Shown: positions 35,073-46,782 of the stretch, one piece after another
Numbering within the stretch: the first letter of the stretch is position 1
How the letters are laid out: each line of letters begins with the position of its first letter
The notes under the pieces: model-generated
The model's database searches: none
What the model was told of the DNA's origin: nothing
Seen by the model: the letters and a program-made list of their open reading frames with translations, nothing else
Assembly: GCF_009363655.1 (NCBI RefSeq)
Contig: NZ_CP045393.1
Location: 2,914,001-2,978,000 of the forward strand
Reading direction: 5' to 3'
Length of the DNA stretch: 64,000 nt
From: Roseovarius sp. THAF27
GTDB taxonomy: Bacteria > Pseudomonadota > Alphaproteobacteria > Rhodobacterales > Rhodobacteraceae
Made by a program: the position numbers and the translations under genes

Positions 35073-36224
35073 TCAGGTGCCCTTGCGGCTCTCGATTTCC
35101 TCGCTCAGCCGGTCCAGTTCCCGCTCGTCTTCCGGCAGCCCCTCGCGCGACAGCAGCACGGCCACCTTCCTCAGGCCCGGCACATGGCTGCAAATGACCA
35201 GCATCATCACCATGATCGGCACCGACAGGAACATGCCGGGAATGCCCCAGACCGCACCCCAGAAGGCCAGACTGATGATGATCCCGAAGGACGACAACCG
35301 CAGCGCCCGCCCCATCAGCCACGGGTCGATGACATTGCCGTTCACGAACTGGATGATGCCGGTGATCACGAACAATCCCGCGGTCACGGACGCCTCTCCG
35401 GTTTCCACGTACCCCACCAGCGCCACCATTCCGGTTGCGATGATCGACCCGATATTGGGAATGTAGTTCAGGATGAAGGTCAGGATTCCCAGCGACAGGG
35501 CCAGCTCGATATCGAAGGCCAGCGCCACCAGGTACACCATCGCGCCCGTGATCACGCTGACCAGCGTCTTGATCAGAAGATAGTAATTCACCCGGTGGAT
35601 GATCGACGTGAAGATCTTGTTGGCCCGTTCCGCCTGCGCCGGATCGCCGAAGAAGTTGGACATCTTGGTGCCGAACCAGATTCGCTCGGCAAACAGGAAG
35701 CCGAAGAACAGGATCACCAGCACCGTGCCCTGCATCAGGCTGCCCGCCTGCCCTGCCGCGGTCCGGACATAGCCCGACACCTCGACCGTGTTGAGCGAAT
35801 TGAGAACCGCGCGCTCCACATCCTCGCCCATCCAGGCAAAGAGCGACGCAACAGCCGACGGCGCGCGTTCGGCATAGGACAACGTCGTGCCCAGAACGGT
35901 ATTCAGCTGCGCCAGCAGGATCGACGACAAGATCAGCAACGCGGTCGAGATCATCATCAGCGCAGCCAGCGACGCCAGCCAGTTGGGAATGCGGAACCGA
36001 CCGATGCTCTGCCGCGCGATCAGGCGGATCACGTCCGACGTCAGCGTGAACAGAATCACGGCCACGGCAAGCGAGATCAGGATGAACCTGGCTTGCACCA
36101 GCAGGAAAAGAACGACGGCGAAGGCGATGATCACCAGCGCAACCGTCCGGACCTGCGAATATTTCGGCGTGTCCACCAACTGGCGCGTCAACGGCTCGAA
36201 TTCCTTAAGGTTATCCGCTTTCAT
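35073..36224 (-). CDS. AI-2E/PerM-family transporter-like membrane protein
   Basis: This is a 383-aa protein with about seven to eight membrane helices. The start at 36224 follows AGAGGGAAT; the upstream extension is low-complexity non-coding sequence. Conserved AI-2E family features are visible: LSLGILTFILNYIPNIGSII near residue 270, IIQFVNGNVIDPWLMGRALR, then LSSFGIIISLAFWGAVWGIP. The C-terminal 35 residues are charged and cytoplasmic. Members export the AI-2 signal or act as Na+/H+ exchangers, so the actual function is open. It is convergent with the isoaspartyl peptidase and divergent from tamA. The 36225-36596 gap holds a TATAAA element and a hairpin but no gene. Confidence 0.88.
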   Translation of the reverse strand: MKADNLKEFEPLTRQLVDTPKYSQVRTVALVIIAFAVVLFLLVQARFILISLAVAVILFTLTSDVIRLIARQSIGRFRIPNWLASLAALMMISTALLILSSILLAQLNTVLGTTLSYAERAPSAVASLFAWMGEDVERAVLNSLNTVEVSGYVRTAAGQAGSLMQGTVLVILFFGFLFAERIWFGTKMSNFFGDPAQAERANKIFTSIIHRVNYYLLIKTLVSVITGAMVYLVALAFDIELALSLGILTFILNYIPNIGSIIATGMVALVGYVETGEASVTAGLFVITGIIQFVNGNVIDPWLMGRALRLSSFGIIISLAFWGAVWGIPGMFLSVPIMVMMLVICSHVPGLRKVAVLLSREGLPEDERELDRLSEEIESRKGT

Positions 36225-36560
36225 ATTCCCTCTTCCCCCGATGGGCAACGTCCCTGCGACACGCGACCGTGCCTGCAACCGCCGTGCTGCAAGCCGCCCG
36301 AACACCGTTTCACGCGCCCCTGCGCCGACCTCCTCGCCCGCGGCGGCCCCCTCCGGCAAGAAAGCCCCCTGGCCTGCCGCAACGTCAACGGCAGTTCGGA
36401 AAATTTCCGCCGATACCCAATGCCATGGCGCAAATGTGCTCTATAAATGAACTTCGCGGGTGGGAATATGCCCAAACCCGTTCTAGTCTCTTGCCTGATG
36501 GGGGAAGCGGCCTGGTGATCGACAGGTCCTGCGCGTACCTTTTCCCGTCTTCACTGACGT

Positions 36561-36578
36561 GGGGCCGAAACGGGCCCC
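36561..36578 (+). other. 5'-leader hairpin before tamA
   Basis: GGGGCC and GGCCCC form a 6-bp stem with a 6-base loop (GAAACG), ending 6 bases before the GGAG ribosome site of tamA. It could modulate translation initiation at the weak TTG start. Confidence 0.4.
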
Positions 36579-36596
36579 GGAAATGGAGCTGCCCTG

Positions 36597-38393
36597 TTGT
36601 TGCCGTCTCGTAGCGTTACGCCCTGGTTCGTGCTGGTTTGTCTGACTCTCGGCGTGCGTGCCGCCTTTTCCACCGAGGCCGCCGTCCAGGTCCGCGGTGG
36701 GCCACAGGACATCGCGGAGTATCTCAGCAGGTCGTCCCTCACGGTCGAAACCGCGGATTCCGAGGACGCCACGGCGCAAGACATTCTCGCGGCCGCCCGT
36801 GCCGACTATGCCCGCATGGTCGGCGCGCTCTATGACGCGGGGTTTTACGGCGGTGTCGTCAGCATTCGCGTCGACGGCCGCGAGGCTTCCGACATCTCGC
36901 CCATCGCCGGCCCCAACCGCATCAACCGCGTCGACGTGATCGTTCAGCCCGGCCCGCCCTTCACGTTCTCGCGCGCCGCTATCGGCCCTGTGGCTCCCGA
37001 AACCGAACTTCCCGAAGGCTACGCGCGTGGACAGCCCGCCGCCGCCACGGTCATCTCGGACGCGGCCGAGGCCGGCGTCACCGGCTGGCGCGAGGCCGGC
37101 CACGCCAAGGTAGAACTCAGCGGCCAGTCGATCACCGCCGATCATCGCAATGCCACGCTCGCCAGTGACATCCGTCTTTCGCCGGGCCCACGCCTGCGCT
37201 TCGGCGATCTGGTGATCACCCGCCCCAGCGCCGTGCGGGCCAACCGCATCCGCGCCATCGCCGGCCTGCCCTCGGGCAAGGTTTTCTCGCCGGAAGAACT
37301 CGAGGACGCCAGCCAGCGCCTGCGCCGCACCGGCGCCTTCCGCTCGGTCGTGCTGAACGAAGCCGCCGTGCCCAACCCCGACGGCACGCTCGACATCCAG
37401 GCCGAAGTGCTGGACGCCAAGCCGCGCCGCATCGGCTTCGGCGCCGAAATCGCCTCGCTCGAAGGCTTGACGCTCAGCGGCTTCTGGCTCCACCGCAACC
37501 TTTTGGGAGGCGCCGAACGCTTTCGGATCGAGGGCGAGGTCGGCGGCATCGGCGGCGACTCGGGCGGTATCGACTACCGCCTGTCTGCCCGGTTCGAACG
37601 TCCCGCAACCTTCACGCCCGACACCACGGCCTTTCTCGAAGCACGCATCGAGGAACTGGACGAAGAGGAATACCGCCAGACCACCTTCGAAATCGGCGGC
37701 GGTGTCTCGCACATCTTCTCCGACGAGTTGGAAGGCGAGCTTGGCATCGCCTACCAGTATGCCGAAATCGACGACGACCTCGGCTCGCGCACCAACCAAC
37801 TTCTGCTGCTCCCTGGCAAGCTGACCTTCGACAATCGCGACGACGCGCTCAACGCGACCGAAGGGTTCTATGTCGGGCTCGAAGCCACACCGTTCCTGGC
37901 GCTGGATGCAGGCGATCCCGCTTTCCGCCTCTACGCCGACGCGCGGACCTATGTGGGCTTCGGCGAAAACGATACGATCGTGCTGGCCGGGCGCACCCAG
38001 CTGGGTTCGGTGACCGGCGCATCGCTGCTCGACGTACCACCCGACATGCTGTTCTTCTCCGGCGGGTCCAACACCGTGCGCGGCCAGCCCTATCAATCCC
38101 TTGGCGTGGATCTCGGCGGCGGCAACACCAGTGGCGGGCGGTCGTTCCTCGCCGTGTCGGGCGAGTTGCGCGCACGCGTTGCCGACAGCTGGCAGGTGGT
38201 GGGCTTTGCCGACACAGGCTACGTGGGCCGCGACAGCTTCGGCTCCGGCACCGGCGACTGGCACTCCGGCGCGGGTTTCGGCGTGCGCTACGATACCGGC
38301 ATCGGCCCGATCCGCTTTGACGTGGCCACGCCGCTCGACGGAGACGCGGGCCAGGATTACGAGTTCTATATTGGTATTGGTCAGGCATTCTGA
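36597..38393 (+). CDS. tamA: TamA-like outer-membrane assembly factor (Omp85 family)
   Basis: This is a 598-aa outer-membrane protein of the Omp85 superfamily that works with TamB in assembling or supplying the outer membrane. No ATG is available; TTG 36597 follows GGAG at 36585-36588 and yields a signal peptide ending near residue 25. POTRA domains follow to about residue 260 (GDLVITRPSAVRANRIRAIA, then FSPEELEDASQRLRRTGAFR). The C-terminal half is a 16-strand beta barrel with the lid-loop motif VRGQPYQSLG and a last strand ending in aromatic F (EFYIGIGQAF). Its stop and the tamB start share one base, a typical tamA-tamB pair. Confidence 0.93.
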   Translation: MLPSRSVTPWFVLVCLTLGVRAAFSTEAAVQVRGGPQDIAEYLSRSSLTVETADSEDATAQDILAAARADYARMVGALYDAGFYGGVVSIRVDGREASDISPIAGPNRINRVDVIVQPGPPFTFSRAAIGPVAPETELPEGYARGQPAAATVISDAAEAGVTGWREAGHAKVELSGQSITADHRNATLASDIRLSPGPRLRFGDLVITRPSAVRANRIRAIAGLPSGKVFSPEELEDASQRLRRTGAFRSVVLNEAAVPNPDGTLDIQAEVLDAKPRRIGFGAEIASLEGLTLSGFWLHRNLLGGAERFRIEGEVGGIGGDSGGIDYRLSARFERPATFTPDTTAFLEARIEELDEEEYRQTTFEIGGGVSHIFSDELEGELGIAYQYAEIDDDLGSRTNQLLLLPGKLTFDNRDDALNATEGFYVGLEATPFLALDAGDPAFRLYADARTYVGFGENDTIVLAGRTQLGSVTGASLLDVPPDMLFFSGGSNTVRGQPYQSLGVDLGGGNTSGGRSFLAVSGELRARVADSWQVVGFADTGYVGRDSFGSGTGDWHSGAGFGVRYDTGIGPIRFDVATPLDGDAGQDYEFYIGIGQAF

Positions 38394-41300
38394 TGCGCGT
38401 TCTGCTTTCTCTTCTTTTCATGGTCCTCACGCTTGGCCTGGCCGCACCCGCTCTGGCACAGGATCAGGCCGAGGAGGACAAGTCCTTCATCGAGGATTGG
38501 CTGCAGGATAATCTCTCCGGCGCCGGCCGCGACGTGACCGTCACCGGCTTTCGCGGCGCGCTGTCGTCCAATGCCACGCTCGAGTCGCTGACCATCGCCG
38601 ACGAGGACGGCGTCTGGCTGACCCTTCGCGATGCCTCGCTTGTGTGGTCCCGGTCCGCCCTGCTGCGCGGCCGGCTCGAGGTCGACGAACTGACCGCCGC
38701 CGAAGTCATCCTCGAACGTCTGCCCTCGGGTGGCGAATCCGTCAGCCCCGACGACGCCGAGGCGACCCAGTTCGCCCTGCCCGAATTGCCGGTCTCGGTG
38801 AATGTCGAACTGGTTCAGATCGAGACGGTCGAACTTGGCGAGTCCGTTCTCGGCGAACCGGCCCGGCTGTCGCTGGAAGGCAGCGCCAACCTTGCCGACG
38901 GCCAAGGCGCCGCAAACCTCGCCATCCAGCGACTGGATCGTGAAGACAGCCTTACCTTCGAAGGCTCGTTCGAGAACGAAAGCCGCGTCCTGGCCCTCGA
39001 TCTAGATTTCCAGGAAGGACCCGAAGGCATCGTCTCCACCCTGCTCGGCATTCCCGATACGCCTGCCCTGCGCCTGCAGGTGGCCGGCGACGCTCCGCTG
39101 TCGGATTTCTCGGCCCGCATCCTGCTCAGCTCTGACGGACAAGAACGCTTCGGCGGCACGGTCAATGTCGGCGCCATCGACGGCGACGACACCCAGGGCT
39201 ACACCTTCGCCGCCGACCTCGACGGCGACCTGCGCCCGCTCTTCGAAGAGCAGTTCCAGCCGTTCTTCGGCGAGGCCACCGCGCTTGCCGTCTCCGGCCA
39301 GTCGCAGTCCAGCGGACGTCTCGTGCTCGACGAGCTTTCCATCCGGTCCGAGGCGCTCGAGCTTCAGGGCAACCTGGCCCTCTCCGCCTCTGGCTGGCCC
39401 GAAACCCTGCAATTGCAAGGCCGCATCGGCAGCGACGACGGAGAGGTGGTCCGCCTGCCCGTATCCGGCGCGCCCACCACCCTTCAGAACGCCCGCCTCA
39501 ACGCCAGCTTCGACGCCGCCGAGGACGATGCCTGGCAGGCCGAGGTCCAGATTGTCGATCTGCTGCAGGACGGGCTGAGCGTGGATCGCGCCACGCTCTC
39601 GGGGACCGGCCGGATCACCGACGCCCCGGACAGATCGTTTTCCGGTGACCTGAAATTCAACGCCGAAGGCGTGGATCATTCCGATCCCGCATTGGCCGAG
39701 GCCATCGGTACCGCGCCCTCGGGCACGATGACCCTTGCATGGCAACAGGACCAGCCGCTGGTCATCGACGCGCTCGACGTCGAAAGCGGCAACGTCACCC
39801 TCACCGCCGACGGTGAACTGGAAAGCCTCGAAGACGGCTTCCCCTTCACCGGCAGCGCCACGCTCAACGCCGCCGACCTCTCGCGCTTCGCCGCCATCTC
39901 GAACCAGGACATTTCCGGTGCCGCCAACGCAACGCTCGAAGGCACCGGCACCCTCCTGGGCGGCGCGTTCGACATCGAACTCGAGGCCGAAACCAACGAC
40001 CTTGCCATCGGACAGCCCCGCCTTGATCCCCTGATGACCGGCCAGGGTACGCTGGCGCTCGGCGCGCGGCGCGACACCACCGGCACCGTGCTGGAACGCC
40101 TGACCATCCAGACCCAGGCCCTCGCCGCCAACGCCTCGGGCCGGCTCGACTCGAACGAAGGCCAGCTGGATATCGAGGCCCGGTTGCAAAACGTCGCCCA
40201 GGTCGAGCCCACGCTCTCCGGCCCGGCCACCCTGACCACCTCGATCAACTGGAACTCTGGCGACGCGCTCAACATCTCGGCGCTCGAGGCCACCCTGGCG
40301 GACGCCACGCTGACGGGCAGCGGCGCGGTCTTCCCCGAAAACCCCAACCTGCCTGCCGAGGGCAAGATCACGCTGGCGGCGACGGACCTGTCGCGCTTTG
40401 CCCAACTCGCCGGCCGCGATCTGGACGGCGCCGCGACCGTTGTGCTCGAAGGCTCCGGCCGCATCCGCGGCGGCGCGTTCGACATCGTGCTTGACGCCGA
40501 AACCAACGACGTCGAAATCGGCGAGCCGCGTGTCGACGCTCTGATGGCCGGCGCGGGCACGCTCTCCGTCGCCGCGCAGCGCGACACCGACGGCACCGTG
40601 CTGGACCGCTTCTCGGTGCGCACTCCTGCACTCGAGGCCGACGCCTCGGGACGGCTTGATTCCGACGATGGCGAACTGACCGTAAAGGCCGCCATCGCCG
40701 ACCTTGCCCGGATCGAGCCGCGCATGTCCGGCCCCGCCACCCTCGACGCCGCCGCGACCTGGGAAAAAGGCGGCGCCGTCACCATCTCGCGCCTCGACGC
40801 CTCGGGCGCCGGCACGACGCTCTCGGCCACCGGCGCGGTCTTCCCCGAGGACACGCTGCTGCCGGTCGAAGGCCAGATGACCCTCAACGCCAGCGACCTG
40901 TCGCGCCTCGCGCCGCTCCTGAACCGTCCGCTGACCGGCAGCCTCGACATGACCCTCGAAGGATCGGGACAGGTTCGCGGCCGCACCTTCGACATCACCA
41001 CCGATATCGACGGCTCGAACCTGCGCACCGGCATCGCCCAGCTCGACCAGCTGATCGCCGGCAGCATCGACGCCCGCGCCTCCGTCGCCCTGGGCGAATC
41101 CGCGCCCGGCATCCGCTACATCGACATCCAGACACCCCGCGTGACCGTCGACGCCGAAGGCAGCGGCCCCGGCGCGCCGGTCAACCTGTCGGCACGCCTT
41201 GCAGACCTTGGCATTTTTGTCCCCGAATTCCCCGGCGCGGTCTCGGCCAACGGCACTGTCACCATCGTGGACCGGACCGGCGAACAGATCCGCCTGTCGC

Positions 41301-42649
41301 TCGACGCGTCCGGCCCGGGCGGCACCAATGCCCGCGTCAACGGGTCGATCAACGGGTACGGCAACAGCCTCGACATCGACGTCAACGGCTCCGCGCCCCT
41401 GGCGCTGGCCAACCCGTTTCTTGCGCCACGTTCCATCACCGGCCTCGCCAACTTCGACCTCAGCGTCAACGGCCCGCCCGCCCTGAATTCCCTGTCGGGT
41501 GTGATCAACGTCTCGAACGGCCGGCTCGCCCTGCCCAGCCTCTCGACGGCCATCACCGGCATCGGCGGCGCCGTGCGCCTCGCCTCGGGCCGGGCCGAGA
41601 CCGACATCACAGCCTCCATGGGCACCGGCGGCAATTTCCGCGTGCGCGGCCCGATCACCCTGTCCGCCCCCTTCAACGCCAATCTCGAAGCCGCGCTCAA
41701 CGATCTTGTCGTCACCGACCCCGACCTCTACAGCACTACCCTGTCGGGCCAGGTCGGCATCAATGGCCCGCTCACCGGCGGCGCGACCATCGCCGGCATA
41801 GTCAACCTGGGCCGCACCGAACTGCGGGTCCCCTCGGGCAGCGGGACGCGCTCTCCGGGCGACATCCCCGAGATCACGCATATCGGCGAGCCCGCCGCCG
41901 TGCGCCAGACCCGGACCCGCGCCGGCATCATCGGCCAGGAACGTGGCGGCACGCCCGTGGCCTTTCCGCTCGACCTCGTGATCAACGCCCCCAACCGGAT
42001 CTTCGTGCGCGGCCGCGGCCTCGACGCCGAACTGGGCGGACGCGTCCGCCTTCAGGGGACCACGGCCGATGTGGTGCCCAGCGGCCTCTTCGAGCTCATT
42101 CGCGGACGGCTCGACATTCTCGGCCGCCGCCTCGAGCTGACGGAAGGGGTCATCGACCTGCGCGGCGCGCTCGATCCCTACCTGCGCTTCGTGGCCGAAA
42201 CGGAAAACGACGGCATCCTGGTGCGCACCATCATCGAGGGGCTGGCCAGCTCGCCCTCCGTCACCTTCGAATCCGTCCCCGACCTGCCCCAGGACGAGGC
42301 CGTCGCGCGGCTGCTCTTTGGGCGCGGACTCGAAGACATCTCGGCCTTCCAGGCAGCCCAGCTTGTCGCCGCTGCCGCCACCCTGTCAGGCCAGCGTTCC
42401 GGCGGACTGGACATTCGCGGCGCCCTTGGCCTCAGCGACCTCGACGTGTCGACCTCCGAGGACGGTGCAACCCAGGTCACCGCCGGCGCCTACCTGTCGG
42501 AAAACCTCTATTCCGAGGTCACTGCCGACAGCGAAGGCAACCAGGAGATCAACCTGAACCTCGACATCGGCCGGAACGTCACCGTCAAGGGCTCGACCAG
42601 CACCACCGGCAATACCGGCGTCGGCATCTTCTTCGAAAAAGACTACTAA
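38393..42649 (+). CDS. tamB: TamB, translocation and assembly module/lipid-bridge protein (DUF490)
   Basis: This is a 1418-aa AsmA-like inner-membrane-anchored periplasmic protein. An N-terminal hydrophobic segment (about residues 1-22, ALAQDQ) serves as signal or anchor. The body is a long series of beta-rich repeats, recurring as blocks such as ATDLSRFAQLAGRDLDGAAT, SDLSRLAPLLNRPLTGSLDM and DLSRFAAISNQDISGAANAT, as expected for a beta-taco lipid-conducting groove. The C-terminal DUF490 domain is clear (VRLQGTTADVVPSGLFELIR, DLRGALDPYLRFVAETENDG, LPQDEAVARLLFGRGLEDIS) and ends in GVGIFFEKDY. The length is usual for alphaproteobacteria. It starts at the tamA stop. Confidence 0.95.
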   Translation: MRVLLSLLFMVLTLGLAAPALAQDQAEEDKSFIEDWLQDNLSGAGRDVTVTGFRGALSSNATLESLTIADEDGVWLTLRDASLVWSRSALLRGRLEVDELTAAEVILERLPSGGESVSPDDAEATQFALPELPVSVNVELVQIETVELGESVLGEPARLSLEGSANLADGQGAANLAIQRLDREDSLTFEGSFENESRVLALDLDFQEGPEGIVSTLLGIPDTPALRLQVAGDAPLSDFSARILLSSDGQERFGGTVNVGAIDGDDTQGYTFAADLDGDLRPLFEEQFQPFFGEATALAVSGQSQSSGRLVLDELSIRSEALELQGNLALSASGWPETLQLQGRIGSDDGEVVRLPVSGAPTTLQNARLNASFDAAEDDAWQAEVQIVDLLQDGLSVDRATLSGTGRITDAPDRSFSGDLKFNAEGVDHSDPALAEAIGTAPSGTMTLAWQQDQPLVIDALDVESGNVTLTADGELESLEDGFPFTGSATLNAADLSRFAAISNQDISGAANATLEGTGTLLGGAFDIELEAETNDLAIGQPRLDPLMTGQGTLALGARRDTTGTVLERLTIQTQALAANASGRLDSNEGQLDIEARLQNVAQVEPTLSGPATLTTSINWNSGDALNISALEATLADATLTGSGAVFPENPNLPAEGKITLAATDLSRFAQLAGRDLDGAATVVLEGSGRIRGGAFDIVLDAETNDVEIGEPRVDALMAGAGTLSVAAQRDTDGTVLDRFSVRTPALEADASGRLDSDDGELTVKAAIADLARIEPRMSGPATLDAAATWEKGGAVTISRLDASGAGTTLSATGAVFPEDTLLPVEGQMTLNASDLSRLAPLLNRPLTGSLDMTLEGSGQVRGRTFDITTDIDGSNLRTGIAQLDQLIAGSIDARASVALGESAPGIRYIDIQTPRVTVDAEGSGPGAPVNLSARLADLGIFVPEFPGAVSANGTVTIVDRTGEQIRLSLDASGPGGTNARVNGSINGYGNSLDIDVNGSAPLALANPFLAPRSITGLANFDLSVNGPPALNSLSGVINVSNGRLALPSLSTAITGIGGAVRLASGRAETDITASMGTGGNFRVRGPITLSAPFNANLEAALNDLVVTDPDLYSTTLSGQVGINGPLTGGATIAGIVNLGRTELRVPSGSGTRSPGDIPEITHIGEPAAVRQTRTRAGIIGQERGGTPVAFPLDLVINAPNRIFVRGRGLDAELGGRVRLQGTTADVVPSGLFELIRGRLDILGRRLELTEGVIDLRGALDPYLRFVAETENDGILVRTIIEGLASSPSVTFESVPDLPQDEAVARLLFGRGLEDISAFQAAQLVAAAATLSGQRSGGLDIRGALGLSDLDVSTSEDGATQVTAGAYLSENLYSEVTADSEGNQEINLNLDIGRNVTVKGSTSTTGNTGVGIFFEKDY

Positions 42650-42764
42650 AGCGTTTCGCGATAAACCTGAATCACAGCTTTTCGCGAAACGCAGCACAAC
42701 AGCCGATCGTCGCACTCGTTTCGCCTTTCGCCGATAGCTCAGGTTAGAGGCAAAACGCTTTGAG
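42649..42764. repeat. Palindromic repeat spanning the convergent ends of tamB and oxyR
   Basis: The outer ends are inverted copies of a similar sequence: AGCGTTTCGCGATAAACCTG on the plus strand from 42650, and AGCGTTTTGCCTCTAACCTG on the minus strand ending near 42762. The left copy also forms its own hairpin (GCGTTTCGCGA 42651-42661 with TCGCGAAACGC 42682-42692). The right copy encodes the last OxyR residues. It may terminate both transcripts. Confidence 0.6.
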
Positions 42765-43665
42765 CCGCCTCGGGCGGTTCGGACGCCCCCGGCGCCAGCA
42801 AGTCGGCAATGGCCCGGAACCGGTCGGCCAGCGGGCTGGTCCTGCGCCACACCATGCCGACCTGCCGCTTGGGCTGCGGGTCGCTGAACCGCGCCACCGA
42901 CACCGGCGCCGACCGGGTTTCCACCGGCACCGCCATCTCGGGGATCAGGGTAATGCCCATGCCCGCGCCCACCATCTGAACCAGCGTCGACAGCGATGTG
43001 CCTTCCAGACCGTCGCGCGGCCCGCCGCCCGGAATGTTGCAAAACGCCAGCGCCTGGTCGCGAAAGCAATGTCCTTCCTCCAGCAGCAACAGCCGCCGCT
43101 CGTGCAGGGCCGTCACCTCCGGCACCGGCGCCTCCGCCTCGGCCTCGGGCCGCACCAGCATCATCGGCTCCTCGAAGATCGCGCATTCCTCCAGCGACCG
43201 CTCCGACACCGGCAGCGCCACGATCGCCAGGTCCAGCCCGCCCTCGCCCAGTTCCGCGATCAGGCGCGGCGTGATGCTCTCGCGCACCTGCACGTCCAGG
43301 TCGGGAAATTCCGCGCCCAGCCGCGTCAGGAAGCGTGGCAAAAGGTAAGGCGCAATCGTCGGGATGACTCCCAGCCGCAGCCGCCCGCTCAGCCCTTCCT
43401 GCGCCTTGCGCGCAAGGTCCGACAGCTCATCGACCGACCGAAGGATCTCGCGCACGCGCGCGGCGAACTCCGCGCCGAACCCGGTCAGCCGCACCTCGCG
43501 CGTGGTACGCTCGAAGAGTGCCGCCCCCGCCGCCGCTTCCAGCGCCTTGATCTGCACCGACAGCGCCGGCTGGGTCACCGCGCAGATCTCGGCGGCCTGC
43601 CCGAAATGGCCCGTCCGGGCCAGCACCTCGAAATAGCGCAACTGTTTCAGCGAAAGGTTTTTCAT
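42739..43665 (-). CDS. oxyR: Hydrogen peroxide-sensing LysR regulator OxyR
   Basis: This is a 308-aa LysR-family regulator. The N-terminal winged helix-turn-helix (about residues 5-64) has LRYFEVLARTGHFGQAAEIC and VTQPALSVQIKALEAAAGAA. The peroxide-sensing cysteines are Cys200 and Cys209 in EEGHCFRDQALAFCNIPG, the OxyR disulfide pair. It is divergent from katG, the classical OxyR target. The last seven codons lie inside a palindromic repeat. A dyad just upstream of its start may be an autoregulatory site. Confidence 0.95.
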   Translation of the reverse strand: MKNLSLKQLRYFEVLARTGHFGQAAEICAVTQPALSVQIKALEAAAGAALFERTTREVRLTGFGAEFAARVREILRSVDELSDLARKAQEGLSGRLRLGVIPTIAPYLLPRFLTRLGAEFPDLDVQVRESITPRLIAELGEGGLDLAIVALPVSERSLEECAIFEEPMMLVRPEAEAEAPVPEVTALHERRLLLLEEGHCFRDQALAFCNIPGGGPRDGLEGTSLSTLVQMVGAGMGITLIPEMAVPVETRSAPVSVARFSDPQPKRQVGMVWRRTSPLADRFRAIADLLAPGASEPPEAAQSVLPLT

Positions 43666-43672
43666 AAGAAAT

Positions 43673-46072
<2,400 letters not shown>

Positions 46073-46097
46073 GCCATTGCCGAAACGTGCAAAAACA

Positions 46098-46129
46098 GAC
46101 GGCGCTCCGGGTTCCCCCGGGGCGCCGTC
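46098..46129 (+). terminator. Terminator hairpin after katG
   Basis: A 14-bp stem (GACGGCGCTCCGGG with CCCGGGGCGCCGTC, one G-T pair) and a TTCC loop lie 26 bases after the katG stop. Only a weak T-rich stretch follows, but the stem is very stable. Confidence 0.75.
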
Positions 46130-46225
46130 GGCATTTCGGGCCACGCCCTGCGCAAACTGTCGCACCCCGGCCCCGGCGGTCATCCAACCGCGCCGCCCGC
46201 ACGTATCACGTGCAGAGAGGATGAT

Positions 46226-46780
46226 ATGAAACAGCTACCCAAAGACACCACGCTCCTGATCGTCGAGAATGACGACGTCTTCCGCGAGCAATTGTCCAAG
46301 GTCATGGCCAGCCGCGGCTTCGATCCGATCCCGGTGGGCACCGTGGCCGAGGCCGCCGCCGCGATCGAGACCCGCCAGCCGGCCTTTGCCATCATCGACC
46401 TGCATCTCGGCCAAGGCTCCGGGCTGGAGGTCATCGAGATGCTCAAGAAACAGCGCAAATCCGCCCGCGCCCTTGTCCTGACGGGCTATGGCGACACGCC
46501 CACGGCCGTCGCCGCCGTGAAACTGGGTGCTGTCGACTATCTCGCCAAGCCCGCCGACGGCGACGAGATCGTCGATGCGCTGCTTGCCGCCGAAGGGGTC
46601 CAGCCGCCCGCGCCGGAAAACCCGATTTCGCCCGAAGAGGCCAAGCGCGTGCACATTGAACGCTTCCTTGAACGCACCGACGGCAACATCACCAAGACCG
46701 CCGAGTTGCTGAACATGCACCGCCGCACCCTCCAGCGGATTCTCAAACGCGCGCCCGATCTGGGCAAGGACGCGGGCTGA
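46226..46780 (+). CDS. RegA/ActR/PrrA-like response regulator with altered acidic pocket
   Basis: This is a 184-aa response regulator. The receiver domain (about 8-125) has phosphoacceptor Asp58 in AIIDLHLGQGSGLEVI, Thr in ALVLTGYGDTPTAV and Lys in VDYLAKPADGDE. The Fis-type helix-turn-helix (about 140-175) is VHIERFLERTDGNITKTAEL and LNMHRRTLQRILKRAP, almost identical in pattern to RegA/ActR/PrrA redox regulators. The usual VDDD acidic cluster is VEND here. Neither regB nor senC is nearby, so this is probably a paralogue or a separated RegA. DUF393 and ABC1-kinase genes follow closely. Confidence 0.85.
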   Translation: MKQLPKDTTLLIVENDDVFREQLSKVMASRGFDPIPVGTVAEAAAAIETRQPAFAIIDLHLGQGSGLEVIEMLKKQRKSARALVLTGYGDTPTAVAAVKLGAVDYLAKPADGDEIVDALLAAEGVQPPAPENPISPEEAKRVHIERFLERTDGNITKTAELLNMHRRTLQRILKRAPDLGKDAG

Positions 46781-46782
46781 CC

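Noticed and set aside
40368..40631. Repeated blocks in tamB as a possible DNA repeat or CRISPR-like array
   Set aside because: The similarity is between protein repeats of about 250-300 codons apart with diverged DNA, the normal architecture of TamB.
39002..41881. Long minus-strand open frame (959 codons) inside tamB
   Set aside because: Repetitive Gly/Arg/Ala/Val composition mirrors the tamB repeats; no ribosome site or motif, and tamB is unmistakable on the other strand.
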